64,000 nt of DNA, from positions 1-64,000 of the forward strand of contig JAQVYY010000010.1 of assembly GCA_028708425.1 (NCBI GenBank). The letters run 5' to 3'. The translations under genes were made by a program, and so were the position numbers. The notes under the pieces were generated by a model. That model did not search any database. It was given only the letters and a program-made list of their open reading frames with translations, and had not been told where the DNA came from. Origin of the DNA: Bacteroidales bacterium (lineage in GTDB: Bacteria; Bacteroidota; Bacteroidia; Bacteroidales; Tenuifilaceae). This document shows, in pieces, positions 25,407 to 34,699 of this stretch. How positions within the stretch are numbered: position 1 is the stretch's first letter; each line of letters starts with the position of its first letter.

Positions 25407-26162
25407 CTAACCAACAAAAATATTTACTGGATACTCCACGTTGGTAAGGAATAGCCCCTCGGCCGGGGCTGAGGTTCCTGCAAGCGAACGATTCTTAGCC
25501 TCAATAATTTGAACAAACTCGTCTTCCGAAATTTTGCCTCGCCCCACATCTATTAACGTTCCAACAATGGCTCGTACCATATTCCGTAAAAACCTATCGG
25601 CTCTAATAGTAAAAACCAGCTCCGACTCTTTCTGTTCCCACAGGGCAAAAAATATTTTACAATTATAGGTCTTTACGTCAGACCCCAACTTACTGAAGCT
25701 GGTGTAATCTCTGTAAAACAAAAGTTTACTAGATGCTCGCTTCATTTTATCCACATCGAGCTTGGTTTTATATAGCCAGCTAGTATCAATATTAAACGGA
25801 TCTTTATGCCTGCTAATCTTGTACTCATAGGTGCGCGAAAGGGCGGTAAAGCGAGCATGGGCATCGGGTATGACAGCAACTATTTCTTTAACTGCAATAT
25901 CTTTGGGGAGTATGCTGTTTAGGCTAGCCAGGAGTTTTAGATCCTTATTCAATTTTTCTTGGGGTGAATCGAAATGTGCTACAAAAAACGAGGCATGCAC
26001 ACCTGCATCTGTTCTTCCAGCACCAACTACCGAAATATCCTCCCTTAGTATGGTTGACAAGGCTTTTTCTATCTCGGCCTGTATGGTGTTGGCGTTGGGT
26101 TGTATTTGCCAACCACAGTAGTTGGTACCTAAATACGCTAGTTCGATAAAATATCTTTGCAC
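25407..26162 (-). CDS. truA: tRNA pseudouridine(38-40) synthase TruA
   Basis: About 251 residues from the chosen GTG start at 26162, giving the usual opening MQRYFIELAYLGTNYCGWQ. The catalytic Asp lies in AGRTDAGVHA, with the family motifs FLRNMVRAIVGTL and GTSAPAEGLFL later. It isomerises uridines 38-40 of the tRNA anticodon arm. The frame stays open to a TTG at 26186, but that codon overlaps a TATATTTG promoter box at 26184-26191, which argues for the internal GTG. A single gene between the exonuclease and a repeat B copy. Confidence 0.92.
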   Translation of the reverse strand: MQRYFIELAYLGTNYCGWQIQPNANTIQAEIEKALSTILREDISVVGAGRTDAGVHASFFVAHFDSPQEKLNKDLKLLASLNSILPKDIAVKEIVAVIPDAHARFTALSRTYEYKISRHKDPFNIDTSWLYKTKLDVDKMKRASSKLLFYRDYTSFSKLGSDVKTYNCKIFFALWEQKESELVFTIRADRFLRNMVRAIVGTLIDVGRGKISEDEFVQIIEAKNRSLAGTSAPAEGLFLTNVEYPVNIFVG

Positions 26163-26183
26163 AGCAGGGTTGTTTTTGATTAC

Positions 26184-26191
26184 CAAATATA
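26184..26191 (-). promoter_or_regulatory. Putative -7 box (TATATTTG) of truA
   Basis: An exact TAnnTTTG match 22 bp upstream of the GTG start of truA. The -33 position holds only a T-rich stretch. It helps choose between the two possible truA starts. Confidence 0.45.
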
Positions 26192-26238
26192 CAAATCAAA
26201 ATGAAAATATAAACGATATCCTGTACTTTTGCCACAAA

Positions 26239-26386
26239 TTAACCCGCATTATTCATCAAATTTATTAACGATGAATGCAAATGTGAGGTACCCCGACATA
26301 GTGAAACCTAATTTTGGGCAACAAAATTGGCTGTGAAACTTAGTCGCTGTCGGAAACAGTAATTATTCGGATGAATACTTGGGGTT
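26239..26386 (-). repeat. Repeat B, full-length copy giving a stop codon
   Basis: It runs from TTAACCCGCATTATTCATC to GGGGTTA. The last TTA of the element, read on the minus strand, is the TAA stop codon (26387-26385) of the histidine kinase gene, so the coding sequence runs into the repeat. Confidence 0.9.
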
Positions 26387-28907
26387 ACCCCAAGTACCTA
26401 TCTAGCAAAGCTATTAAATCGGTAGAACAAATAGGCTTAGTGATATAGTCGTTACAACCTGCCGCTATGGCTTTTTCCCTATCCTCGGTGTAAGCGTAAG
26501 CGGTTTGAGCAATTATTGGAATATTGGGGTTAAGCTGGCGAATTTCGAGCGATGCAGCATACCCGTTTTTTACGGGCATTCGGATATCCATAAGCACAGC
26601 ATCGATTTTTTTTATACTGGCAACCAAATCAACAGCCTGTTTCCCATCGCGCGCCCAAAGAATGGTTACCCCAGTGGATTCGAGCATCGTGTTAACCAAT
26701 AAATAGTTAACCTCCTCATCCTCGGCAACAAGTAAAACTTTATTTCTCCAATCGGGTGTTAACCCCCTACTTTCATCAAATCCTGAGGTGGCTTCCCCGT
26801 AGTGTTTTTCGTATGTGATGGGTATGGTAAACTTAAAGGTAGCCCCTTTCTCTGGCTCCGACTCAACCCAAATAGTACCGCCCAGCAGCTCAATAATTCC
26901 TTTGCTAATGGCTAGCCCTAGCCCCTGCCCTTCTGTGGTTCGTTCCAGCTGGTTAGCCACCTGCTTATACCTGTTAAAAATTGCCAAATGCATAGACTCA
27001 TCAATACCAATACCTGAGTCCTTTACTACGAACTCAACATTTTGATTCGCTACCGAATAGCCAAACTCAACAAACCCTTTCTCTGTGTACTTGAGGGCAT
27101 TATCCAACAGGTTGGTAAGCACCTGCTCAAGTCTTCCCTCGTCGGTATACAGCATAAAGGCTCCGTGCTTATCGGGTATATTTAGGCTAACCTCAACAGC
27201 CTCACGATTCTGAAAAACTCGCTCGTTACAATAAAAATCGTTTAGGGTACGCAGCAATTTATTCAAATCGAAATAAGTTTTAACTACAGTTAGCTGCCCC
27301 AGCTCCACGTTGCTTACATCAACCATATCGTTTATAAGCTTAACCAACAAATGCCCCTTACTACTAATTATATCAATATACTGCTGCCTTTTTTCTTTTG
27401 TTAGATTGGGTAGGTTTAAAAGCTTGGTAAAGCCCAAGATAGCATTCAAGGGTACTCGTATCTCGTGTCCGAAATTTGATAAATACATCGATTTTTGCTT
27501 GCTCACCTCATCGGTTTCAGCTTTAGTTCTGGCCACCTTCTGCTCCTGAAGCATTCTGTGCAGAGCCGATGAATAGATATTTGTAATATCCTGAATAAGA
27601 TGCAAATGATTTTTAAACTCATTCGATTTGGCCAACACTAGTACCCAGCCCATGAGGGTTGATTCGTAAAACAAGCCTACTGTATATATCTTATAAATAG
27701 ATAGTGCCCTTTCAAGGCTACGTGATGCCGCTGAAGAGATAACCCCGTGCGAGTAATCGTAAAGGCTTTCATCATACTCATGAATCAAAAGGTCGTTCTG
27801 CTGTGTAAATGCACCGTTGGGAAACTGAAACCGTCTGCCCACAGGTGTCCAACCTAAAATATTTAGAACCTGTTCCCATTCATCCTGCGCAAAGCCATAT
27901 CCGCCCTCTATGGTAAAAAACTGCTGATCGGAATCAACCGAAGACACTATGTAGTACGCATCGGGTATATTATTCTCTAGGGTTACTCCTAAATGATGAA
28001 AGTAACTCTCATTTTCGGGTAAATATATAACGCTAAAGGCGATATTGGCAAGCATTTCGGCCTGGGCAACCCTAGCGCTTAGCTGTTCCTCGGTGGTTTT
28101 ATATGATTTTATATTTTGCCCAACAGCAGCAACATTTCTTTCATCATCATGGGTAAAAACATAAAAGAACCATTTACATAGAATCGAATCGCCATTTTCA
28201 TCAACCGCTTCAACCTCTCTTTCGAAAGGTTTAAAATCTTTAGCCCGGATAGCGTCTCTGATCTGCTTACGCAGCTCCTTTTCGGGGAATAGGGCTTTAT
28301 ACACCTCCTTGGCATTACTTGCCTCGCCCATACTATAACCTGTTAAATCGGAGCACAGCTTATTCCAGTAGAATAGAGAAGCGTTTTGATCGAATACCAA
28401 GGTTAACAAGGGGCTTTGGTTTAGAAAACCAGCTAACGATTGAGCGGAATTTCTATATACCGACTCGAATTGTAAAGCGCTGGTAATATCCTGCATGGCC
28501 CCTTGCCAGCACTCAATTATATTATTATCATTTAAAACAGGTTCGGCTGTAAGGCTTATGGATACTAGCTGTTCCTCCTGGCTTTTATACTTAAACTCAA
28601 TATTTATGGGGCTGGTTGACTCACCATTTTTAATGATTGACAGCAAGTCGGAGAATTTCGACCTGTCGACCAGCGGAATTCGTTCTGTTAGATTATAAAG
28701 GCTAGGGTATGAGGCTAAATCCTCCTGGATATGTAGAATACCATATAAATTTTTAGACCAAAAATTCTGTGAAGTATCAGAGCACTCCACCCAAATCCCA
28801 ACAGGCATGGTGCTAAATGCATCATTTATTGAGGTTAAATTAGGGAAAACACTCTCATTGGTAGGCTTACCTCGTGATTGACGTAATTCTGATTTACTTG
28901 AATCCAT
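26385..28907 (-). CDS. Hybrid sensor histidine kinase / response regulator
   Basis: 840 residues with no membrane segment, so a cytoplasmic sensor. The N-terminus (about 1-280) holds PAS-type domains (TSAL..., LFYWNKLCSDLTGYS). A GAF-like region (about 285-450) follows, then a HisKA domain with phospho-acceptor His481 in GHEIRVPLNAIL and an HATPase domain (DNALKYTEKG, DSGIGID, GQGLGLAIS). A receiver domain ends it, with phospho-Asp774 in VLMDIRMPVKNG. No DNA-binding output domain or obvious partner regulator is adjacent, so the signal and target are unknown. Its stop codon is supplied by a repeat B copy. Confidence 0.92.
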   Translation of the reverse strand: MDSSKSELRQSRGKPTNESVFPNLTSINDAFSTMPVGIWVECSDTSQNFWSKNLYGILHIQEDLASYPSLYNLTERIPLVDRSKFSDLLSIIKNGESTSPINIEFKYKSQEEQLVSISLTAEPVLNDNNIIECWQGAMQDITSALQFESVYRNSAQSLAGFLNQSPLLTLVFDQNASLFYWNKLCSDLTGYSMGEASNAKEVYKALFPEKELRKQIRDAIRAKDFKPFEREVEAVDENGDSILCKWFFYVFTHDDERNVAAVGQNIKSYKTTEEQLSARVAQAEMLANIAFSVIYLPENESYFHHLGVTLENNIPDAYYIVSSVDSDQQFFTIEGGYGFAQDEWEQVLNILGWTPVGRRFQFPNGAFTQQNDLLIHEYDESLYDYSHGVISSAASRSLERALSIYKIYTVGLFYESTLMGWVLVLAKSNEFKNHLHLIQDITNIYSSALHRMLQEQKVARTKAETDEVSKQKSMYLSNFGHEIRVPLNAILGFTKLLNLPNLTKEKRQQYIDIISSKGHLLVKLINDMVDVSNVELGQLTVVKTYFDLNKLLRTLNDFYCNERVFQNREAVEVSLNIPDKHGAFMLYTDEGRLEQVLTNLLDNALKYTEKGFVEFGYSVANQNVEFVVKDSGIGIDESMHLAIFNRYKQVANQLERTTEGQGLGLAISKGIIELLGGTIWVESEPEKGATFKFTIPITYEKHYGEATSGFDESRGLTPDWRNKVLLVAEDEEVNYLLVNTMLESTGVTILWARDGKQAVDLVASIKKIDAVLMDIRMPVKNGYAASLEIRQLNPNIPIIAQTAYAYTEDREKAIAAGCNDYITKPICSTDLIALLDRYLG

Positions 28908-29120
28908 TGAAAGTATTGTTTAATTTCTGGTTTACAAACAATTAATATCACTAAAGTATAAAAAAAAGGGTAGCCTTTAGTAAAAAAGGGGCGAAAAGAT
29001 AGCTGAACAGCCCAGAATGTTAAAAACTTTCGCTAAATGTTAAATTCTTTGCATGTTTGCAACCATCCGATTTTAATGTTATTTTATTACTTTGTAAAAT
29101 AATCATACTACACCAGAATA

Positions 29121-29321
29121 ATGCTAAAACGTTCAGGATTTAATAACGATAAGCTCAAACGAATACACCGTAAAGAGATATTGTTTAACACCTCGGAACT
29201 TGAAGCCATAGACTCGTACTGTAAACGTTACCGAGTAAAGAACCGTTCAAAATTTGTTCGCGAAGCAGTTATTTCAAAAATACTGCAAAAGTTTGATAAC
29301 GACCACCCAAAACTATTCTAA
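29121..29321 (+). CDS. Small ribbon-helix-helix-like protein
   Basis: 66 residues, basic. The second half, with FNTSELEAIDSYCKRY and a following NRSKFVREAVISKIL helix, resembles the ribbon-helix-helix fold of CopG/MobC-like DNA-binding proteins. No plasmid or mobilisation gene is nearby, so a role as a small transcription regulator is more likely than relaxosome work. Divergent from the histidine kinase gene, 213 bp away. The TAA stop is the first TAA of a repeat B copy. Short length keeps confidence moderate. Confidence 0.65.
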   Translation: MLKRSGFNNDKLKRIHRKEILFNTSELEAIDSYCKRYRVKNRSKFVREAVISKILQKFDNDHPKLF

Positions 29322-29464
29322 CCCGCTTTAATCATAAAATCCACTAAGGATAAATACAAATGCGGGTTACCCCGACCTAGTTGAGCCCAATTTTGGGTAA
29401 CAAAATTGGTTGTGAGGCCTAGTCGCTGGAGGCCCCAATTATTTGAATGAATAATTGGGGTTAA
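29319..29464 (-). repeat. Repeat B, full-length copy between convergent genes
   Basis: It begins TAACCCGC, which gives the stop codon of the ribbon-helix-helix gene, and ends AATTGGGGTTAA 4 bp before the stop of the minus-strand acyl-CoA synthetase gene. It thus fills the space between two convergent genes completely. Confidence 0.9.
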
Positions 29465-29468
29465 GCCA

Positions 29469-31376
29469 TTACTTCTCAAACAGCTCTTTTATTGCTGTAA
29501 CATTGATGGAGTTGAAAACATCTTTCCCCTCGGGAGTATATAGAAAATCTATTTTATCGGCATACCTCTTTTCAACCTTCCCCCTCACCAACTTCATCGT
29601 ACTATTTACCAGCCCATTTTTTTCGGAAAAAGGCTCACCAATAACTGCAAATGTTACAGGCAGCCATCGGTCGGGGAACTGCCCCGCCAACTCGCCCCCA
29701 GTTTTAAATTGTGCAATATCATTTTGAAGTAGTTTTATTGCCTCGTTAACGGCTTCGTGGGACGATAAATCGGCAACGCTCTCCTGCGTTGCTTTCTTTA
29801 GCATCTCCTTAGCAGGCACAACGAGTGCAGTTGTATAGGCATTCTGATTATTATACAGAACAAACTGATCAATCAACGGTGATTGCTGTACTACCGTTTC
29901 CTCAATTCCTTCGGGGCTGTACTTCTCGCCATCGTTACCTATAAGCAAGCTTTTAAAGCGGCCTAGAACATATAAGAATCCATCCTTATCCATATAGCCC
30001 ATATCGCCTGTGTATAGCCATCCATCCTTCACGGTTTCGGCAGTGGCCTTCTCGTTTTTCCAGTACCCCACCATCACGTTTTCACCCTTGATAACTATCT
30101 CGCCTTTCTGCCCAACGGGCAGCTCAACACCATTATCGTCGCAAATTTTCAGCTCCATGGGGGTTACCAAATACCCCGACGAACCCAGCTTATGACGCTC
30201 AAGAGAGTTTGAACTAATTATGGGTGTAGCCTCCGAGAGTCCATAACCCTGCATCATGGGCATGCCTACGGCATAGAAAAAACGCTGTAGCTCTATATCG
30301 AGCAGCGCACCTCCACCAATAAAGAAATCGAGTTCGCCACCAAATCCTTCGCGTACCTTGTCGATTAAAATTTTTCGGAACAACCAAATCAACGGTTTAT
30401 ATAAAAAGGTTAGCCCTGCCCCCTTATTATACCCCTCCTTGTTATAGCGATACGAAATTTTCATGGCGAAATTAAAGAGCATCTCAACCGTCTTCCCCTT
30501 AGCCTTAATATTTGACTCGATACTCTTTTTGAATGTTTTTGCAAGGGCTGGAACACTTAGCAATAGGTTTGGTTTAAACTCCTTAATGTTTGTCGGGATA
30601 TTTTTCAGCGTTTCGATGGACGTTTTTCCAACCTGAACAGTTCCAATACTAGCACCCATGGCCATAAAAGAGTACAATCCCGCCACATGTGCAAAACAGT
30701 GGTCGAGTGGGAGTATTATTAGTGTCCTGTACCACTGCGGAATATTCATAAGCGTTAAAGCTTGCTCAACATTTGCAGTATAGTTGCGGTGCGAAAGGAT
30801 TACGCCCTTAGGGTCGGCAGTTGTACCCGAAGTGTAACTTATGGTAGCATAATGGTCGAGCCCTATCCGCTTAGTGGCCTCGCTTAAAGCATCGGGGTTA
30901 TTTTGCATAAAACTTTCGCCCTGCTCCATAACTTTCGATATGTGCATTTCGTTTTCGGCATACTCATCCTGCTCATCCAAGTAAATAATATGTTTAAGCT
31001 TAGGCAGCTTACCCTTTATTGCGTTTATTTTTCCTGCCTGATTTCCAGAAACAAAAATTATTGACGTGTCGGAATGCTCCAACCTAAAATGCAGATCGGG
31101 ACTCTCTAACTTAATGGAAAGAGGAACATTTATTGCGCCAGTATACAGGATAGCAAGTTCACTAACTACCCACCAATTTCTGCCTTCGGAAAGCAGGGCA
31201 ATGGTTTCGTTATTTTTAACCCCCATGCTAAGCAAACCGTTGGCCAAGCAGTAAACCTCGCCCTTAACCTGTTTATAGGTTTTTGGAACAAACTCACTAC
31301 CCGTTTTCTCCCACAAATACGGATTAGCCGAGTATTTTTCTACACTCCGCTCAAACAGATCAACTATTGTAATCAT
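29469..31376 (-). CDS. Long-chain acyl-CoA synthetase (AMP-forming)
   Basis: 635 residues. ANL-superfamily motifs: P-loop ISYTSGTTADPKGVILSH (about 175-192), the adenine-binding MQGYGLSEATP, and the hinge region GWLYTGDMGYMDKDG with LGRFKSLLIG. The length and the eukaryote-like FAA1 pattern fit long-chain fatty acid activation to acyl-CoA for lipid synthesis or degradation. Cytoplasmic or membrane-associated. A single gene whose stop lies 4 bp from repeat B. Confidence 0.9.
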   Translation of the reverse strand: MITIVDLFERSVEKYSANPYLWEKTGSEFVPKTYKQVKGEVYCLANGLLSMGVKNNETIALLSEGRNWWVVSELAILYTGAINVPLSIKLESPDLHFRLEHSDTSIIFVSGNQAGKINAIKGKLPKLKHIIYLDEQDEYAENEMHISKVMEQGESFMQNNPDALSEATKRIGLDHYATISYTSGTTADPKGVILSHRNYTANVEQALTLMNIPQWYRTLIILPLDHCFAHVAGLYSFMAMGASIGTVQVGKTSIETLKNIPTNIKEFKPNLLLSVPALAKTFKKSIESNIKAKGKTVEMLFNFAMKISYRYNKEGYNKGAGLTFLYKPLIWLFRKILIDKVREGFGGELDFFIGGGALLDIELQRFFYAVGMPMMQGYGLSEATPIISSNSLERHKLGSSGYLVTPMELKICDDNGVELPVGQKGEIVIKGENVMVGYWKNEKATAETVKDGWLYTGDMGYMDKDGFLYVLGRFKSLLIGNDGEKYSPEGIEETVVQQSPLIDQFVLYNNQNAYTTALVVPAKEMLKKATQESVADLSSHEAVNEAIKLLQNDIAQFKTGGELAGQFPDRWLPVTFAVIGEPFSEKNGLVNSTMKLVRGKVEKRYADKIDFLYTPEGKDVFNSINVTAIKELFEK

Positions 31377-31672
31377 AATTAGTATACGTTAAATTGCATA
31401 AAATAAGCTACAAAACAATCTTAATAACATCAATATACACTTAACATGGCTATTTTAGACCAAAAATTAAATTCCAAAGGCAATAATAGTTATACTAGAT
31501 TTAATATACAATAGATTGGCACCTATTTAATATGAATACGGTGTGAAATTCTATTTCGAACTTTCACCATACAGCAACATACCCTATGTTTAAGAATGGT
31601 GTGTTACACTACTGCGTTTTCATTAAAAGAATAAAATATCTAACATAAAGTATTTGATACAGCAACAACCAT

Positions 31673-31822
31673 TTAACCCGCATTGTTCATCAAATTTGTA
31701 AAAGGTGAATGCAAATGCGGGTTACCCCTACTTAGTTGAGCCCAATTTTGGGTAACAAAATTGGTTGTGAAACTTAGTCGCCGTCGGAGGCAGCAATTAT
31801 TCGAATGAATAATTGGGGTTAA
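31673..31822 (-). repeat. Repeat B, full-length copy (between divergent genes)
   Basis: 150 bp from TTAACCCGCATTGTTCATC to AATAATTGGGGTTAA with all three internal hairpins. It is the one full copy not next to a gene 3' end: it lies between the divergent acyl-CoA synthetase and SPOR lipoprotein genes. The 296 bp to its left hold nothing recognisable. Confidence 0.9.
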
Positions 31823-32213
31823 CAGCATTAATTTAACAGCACTTGTACACAATACACTTAATAAATTATCTATTTGGAAACCTGATTAAACCCTAACCAA
31901 ACCTTTAGAGTAACACTATAAAACGTCAAAATAATCGAAACAAGACACACAACCGTATTAAAACAGAGGGAGAATCTATTTTTTTTTGAATGTGACACGA
32001 GAATCCTGCGTCAATAGCTACTGTTTGCCGTACTTCAACAAAAAAAATATCGTTTTGCTCAATAAAAAAACAAACCTATATCCCCCTGTAAGACTGCAGG
32101 TTCAGCGTATCATGTTTAAGAAAATGCAACTTTTTATCATATTTATTGCCTTTTTTCTTTGTTTGTGAAAAAAAAATGCAGAAATTTGATAAAGAATTTA
32201 ACTAAAAGCGACC
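31823..32213. other. Intergenic leader region, nothing recognised
   Basis: AT-rich DNA before the SPOR lipoprotein gene. A 60-codon open frame at 31986-32168 has poor composition and no start context and is not called. No clear promoter consensus was found. Confidence 0.4.
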
Positions 32214-32681
32214 ATGAGAAAAACACTCATCCTTACTTTACTACTGGCACTTACCTTTTCGGGTTGCCGGTTTTTTGAACGATTTAAATCGGACAAGGCA
32301 GAAGACACCCTTGTTGCTTGGCAAGCCAAGCAGGATAGCATAAAAAAAGTTAAGGCTCTTAAGGCGAGAAAAATAGAAGAGGCTCGTAGGGCAAAAGAAA
32401 AGGCTATTCAAGATTCTCTGATGAGGGTAAAAGAGATGGAAGCCAGAAACAAATACCATGTTATCATTGGTAGTTTTAAAATACCATCAAACGCCAATGG
32501 TTATCAAAAACATGTGGCACAGCTTGGATATCAGAATCCAAAAATTATTGAATCTCCTAATGGGTTCAAAATGGTTTCCATTGGTTCTTTTGAAACTTAC
32601 TCAAAAGCAGCCAACGAAATTCGTAGAGTGAACCGTCCTAAGAGTGAACCTATTGATATGTGGGTTTACAAAGCGAACTAG
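32214..32681 (+). CDS. SPOR-domain lipoprotein
   Basis: 155 residues with a lipoprotein signal (lipobox LTFSGC, Cys about 18), a charged coiled-coil stretch (about 35-78, KARKIEEARRAKEKA) and a C-terminal SPOR domain (about 79-155, YHVIIGSFKIPSNANGY ... MWVYKAN). SPOR domains bind glycan strands lacking stem peptides, which mark septal peptidoglycan. It probably sits in the inner leaflet of the outer membrane, or in the periplasm, near division sites. A single gene with its own terminator. Confidence 0.88.
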   Translation: MRKTLILTLLLALTFSGCRFFERFKSDKAEDTLVAWQAKQDSIKKVKALKARKIEEARRAKEKAIQDSLMRVKEMEARNKYHVIIGSFKIPSNANGYQKHVAQLGYQNPKIIESPNGFKMVSIGSFETYSKAANEIRRVNRPKSEPIDMWVYKAN

Positions 32682-32708
32682 TTAGAAAATAGGATAAGAC
32701 AAAACTGC

Positions 32709-32747
32709 AACGAGGGTAATGAGTATTCACTACCCTCGTTGTTATTT
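32709..32747 (+). terminator. Terminator-like hairpin after the SPOR lipoprotein gene
   Basis: AACGAGGGTA at 32709 pairs with TACCCTCGTT at 32731 (10 bp perfect, 12-base loop), followed by the T-rich GTTATTTGTG. It lies 28 bp past the stop. Confidence 0.7.
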
Positions 32748-32880
32748 GTGCATATCAAGATCTAATACAATGCCATATTGACATGGCATTTGGCATAAAA
32801 ATCATAGGAAAACTACTATATTTTTCTTTTATTTGACATTCGAAAAAACTTAGGACTAATCCTCATAATAATACTGAAAA

Positions 32881-34290
32881 ATGGAAAAAATTAAACAGAC
32901 TTTACGCGATTCGGCAGCAGCACGCTGGGCGGCATTATTTATCGTTTCGTTTACCATGCTATGCGCTTATTTCTTAGCCGATGCAATGGCTCCTCTAAAA
33001 GGGCTTCTCGAGGGTCAACTCTCGTGGGATAGTTCCGACTATGGGTTCTTTACCAGCGCCTACGGATGGTTCAACGTATTCCTCTTTATGCTAATTTTCG
33101 GTGGTATAATACTCGACAAAATGGGAGTACGCTTTACTGGCTTGGGTGCTACAATCATCATGGTAGTTGGCACATTAATAAAATATTGGGCCGTTTCAAC
33201 AACCTCACTCGATGACCAAATCTGGAATATATTATGGTTTGAAGTAAAAGCACAGGTTTTTATGGCAGGATTTGGATACGCCATATTTGGCGTTGGCGTT
33301 GAGGTTGCTGGTATTACGGTATCAAAAATTATTGTAAAATGGTTTAAAGGGAAAGAGCTTGCCCTGGCAATGGGACTCGAAATGGCTATGGCTCGTATTG
33401 GTACCGGTTTAGCTCTTGCCACATCGGTTCCGATAGCCAGATCATTGGGTCATGTGTCTAAGCCTCTTTTAGTTGCTCTAATTCTACTTTGTATTGGACT
33501 AATTGCTTTCATTATCTACACTTTTATGGATAAAAAGTTGGATGCCAGCCAAGCAGCTTACGACCTTGATAATGAAGTTGTAGACGAAGAGGAGTCGTTT
33601 AAGATAAAGGATATTCTTGCAATTATTACAAACAGGGGATGGTGGTACATTGCAATTTTATGTGTACTATTTTACTCATCCGTTTTCCCATTCCTAAAGT
33701 ATGCAACAGATTTAATGGTGAATAAATTCGGTGTAGAAGAATCTCTTGCTGGATTCATACCAGCTGTTCTTCCATTCGGAACAATTCTGCTTACCCCTTT
33801 ATTCGGTAGTATTTACGATAGAAAGGGTAAAGGTGCTTCAATTATGATACTAGGTGCTATACTTCTAATCTTTGTACATTCCCTGTTCTCTATTCCATTC
33901 CTAAATCACTGGTTAATTGCCATTATACTTGTAATTATTTTAGGGGTCGCTTTCTCTCTTGTTCCATCAGCAATGTGGCCATCAGTTCCAAAAATCATCC
34001 CCGAAAAACGTTTAGGTACTGCCTACGCATTAATTTTTTGGGTACAAAACTGGGGGCTTATGGGTGTTCCTGCGCTGATTGGCTGGGTGCTTGATAAATA
34101 CTGTGTTATTGGTGAAAGGGTGGTTGAAGGCGTTACAGTTTCAACATACAACTACACCATTCCAATGCTAATTTTCACCAGCTTTGGTATCTTGGCACTT
34201 GTTTTTGGCTTCCTACTCAAAGCCGAGGACAAGAAGAAAGGGTATGGTTTACAGCTACCCAATATTGAAGAAAAAATAGTGGAAGGGTAG
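32881..34290 (+). CDS. Major facilitator superfamily transporter
   Basis: 469 residues with about 12 membrane helices and the loop 2-3 motif DKMGVRFTG. A central cytoplasmic acidic loop (about 228-245) and a second-half loop IYDRKGKGAS mark the two pseudo-symmetric halves. The overall look is of the MFSD1-like branch. The substrate cannot be read from the sequence. A single gene with a strong terminator. Confidence 0.85.
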   Translation: MEKIKQTLRDSAAARWAALFIVSFTMLCAYFLADAMAPLKGLLEGQLSWDSSDYGFFTSAYGWFNVFLFMLIFGGIILDKMGVRFTGLGATIIMVVGTLIKYWAVSTTSLDDQIWNILWFEVKAQVFMAGFGYAIFGVGVEVAGITVSKIIVKWFKGKELALAMGLEMAMARIGTGLALATSVPIARSLGHVSKPLLVALILLCIGLIAFIIYTFMDKKLDASQAAYDLDNEVVDEEESFKIKDILAIITNRGWWYIAILCVLFYSSVFPFLKYATDLMVNKFGVEESLAGFIPAVLPFGTILLTPLFGSIYDRKGKGASIMILGAILLIFVHSLFSIPFLNHWLIAIILVIILGVAFSLVPSAMWPSVPKIIPEKRLGTAYALIFWVQNWGLMGVPALIGWVLDKYCVIGERVVEGVTVSTYNYTIPMLIFTSFGILALVFGFLLKAEDKKKGYGLQLPNIEEKIVEG

Positions 34291-34315
34291 AGTAAAATAA
34301 GACATTCTACCTGAC

Positions 34316-34355
34316 CAAAAGAGGGATTGCATGGCGCAATCCCTCTTTTGATTTA
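34316..34355 (+). terminator. Terminator of the MFS transporter gene
   Basis: A perfect 15-bp stem, CAAAAGAGGGATTGC with GCAATCCCTCTTTTG around ATGGC, then ATTTATATAT. It starts 25 bp past the stop. The A/T tract on both sides could let it work in both directions. Confidence 0.85.
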
Positions 34356-34402
34356 TATATAAGCCGTTGGCAATTCTTGTAAAATCATAAACAATTTACA
34401 AG

Positions 34403-34552
34403 TTAACCCGCATTACTAATCATATTTATTAAAGATGAATACCGATGCGGGTTCCCCCGACATAGCCGAACCCAATTTTGGTAACAAAATTGGTTGTGAG
34501 ATTTAGCCGCTGTCGGAGATCCCAATTATATCGGATGAATAATTGGGGTTAA
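34403..34552 (-). repeat. Repeat B, full-length copy
   Basis: 150 bp from TTAACCCGCATTACTAATC to GAATAATTGGGGTTAA, with a central block of the CCCAATTTTGGTAAC subtype shared with the copy at 36658. It lies between two convergent genes, 147 bp from the stop of the minus-strand barrel protein gene. Confidence 0.9.
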
Positions 34553-34699
34553 AGCGTTAGTTGTTTTAACCTGTAGAAAAAGATTATGGGGGCTAAGGCC
34601 CCGGTGATTCGTGATATTTTTTTGCCTAATTTCCATACCTCACCACAGGAGCTATACAGTAGCAAAAGTGATGTAGAAATGTGAGTGAGAACAACTACA

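Noticed and set aside
31986..32168. 60-codon open frame ahead of the SPOR lipoprotein gene
   Set aside because: Low-complexity, AT-driven composition and no start context; more likely leader DNA.
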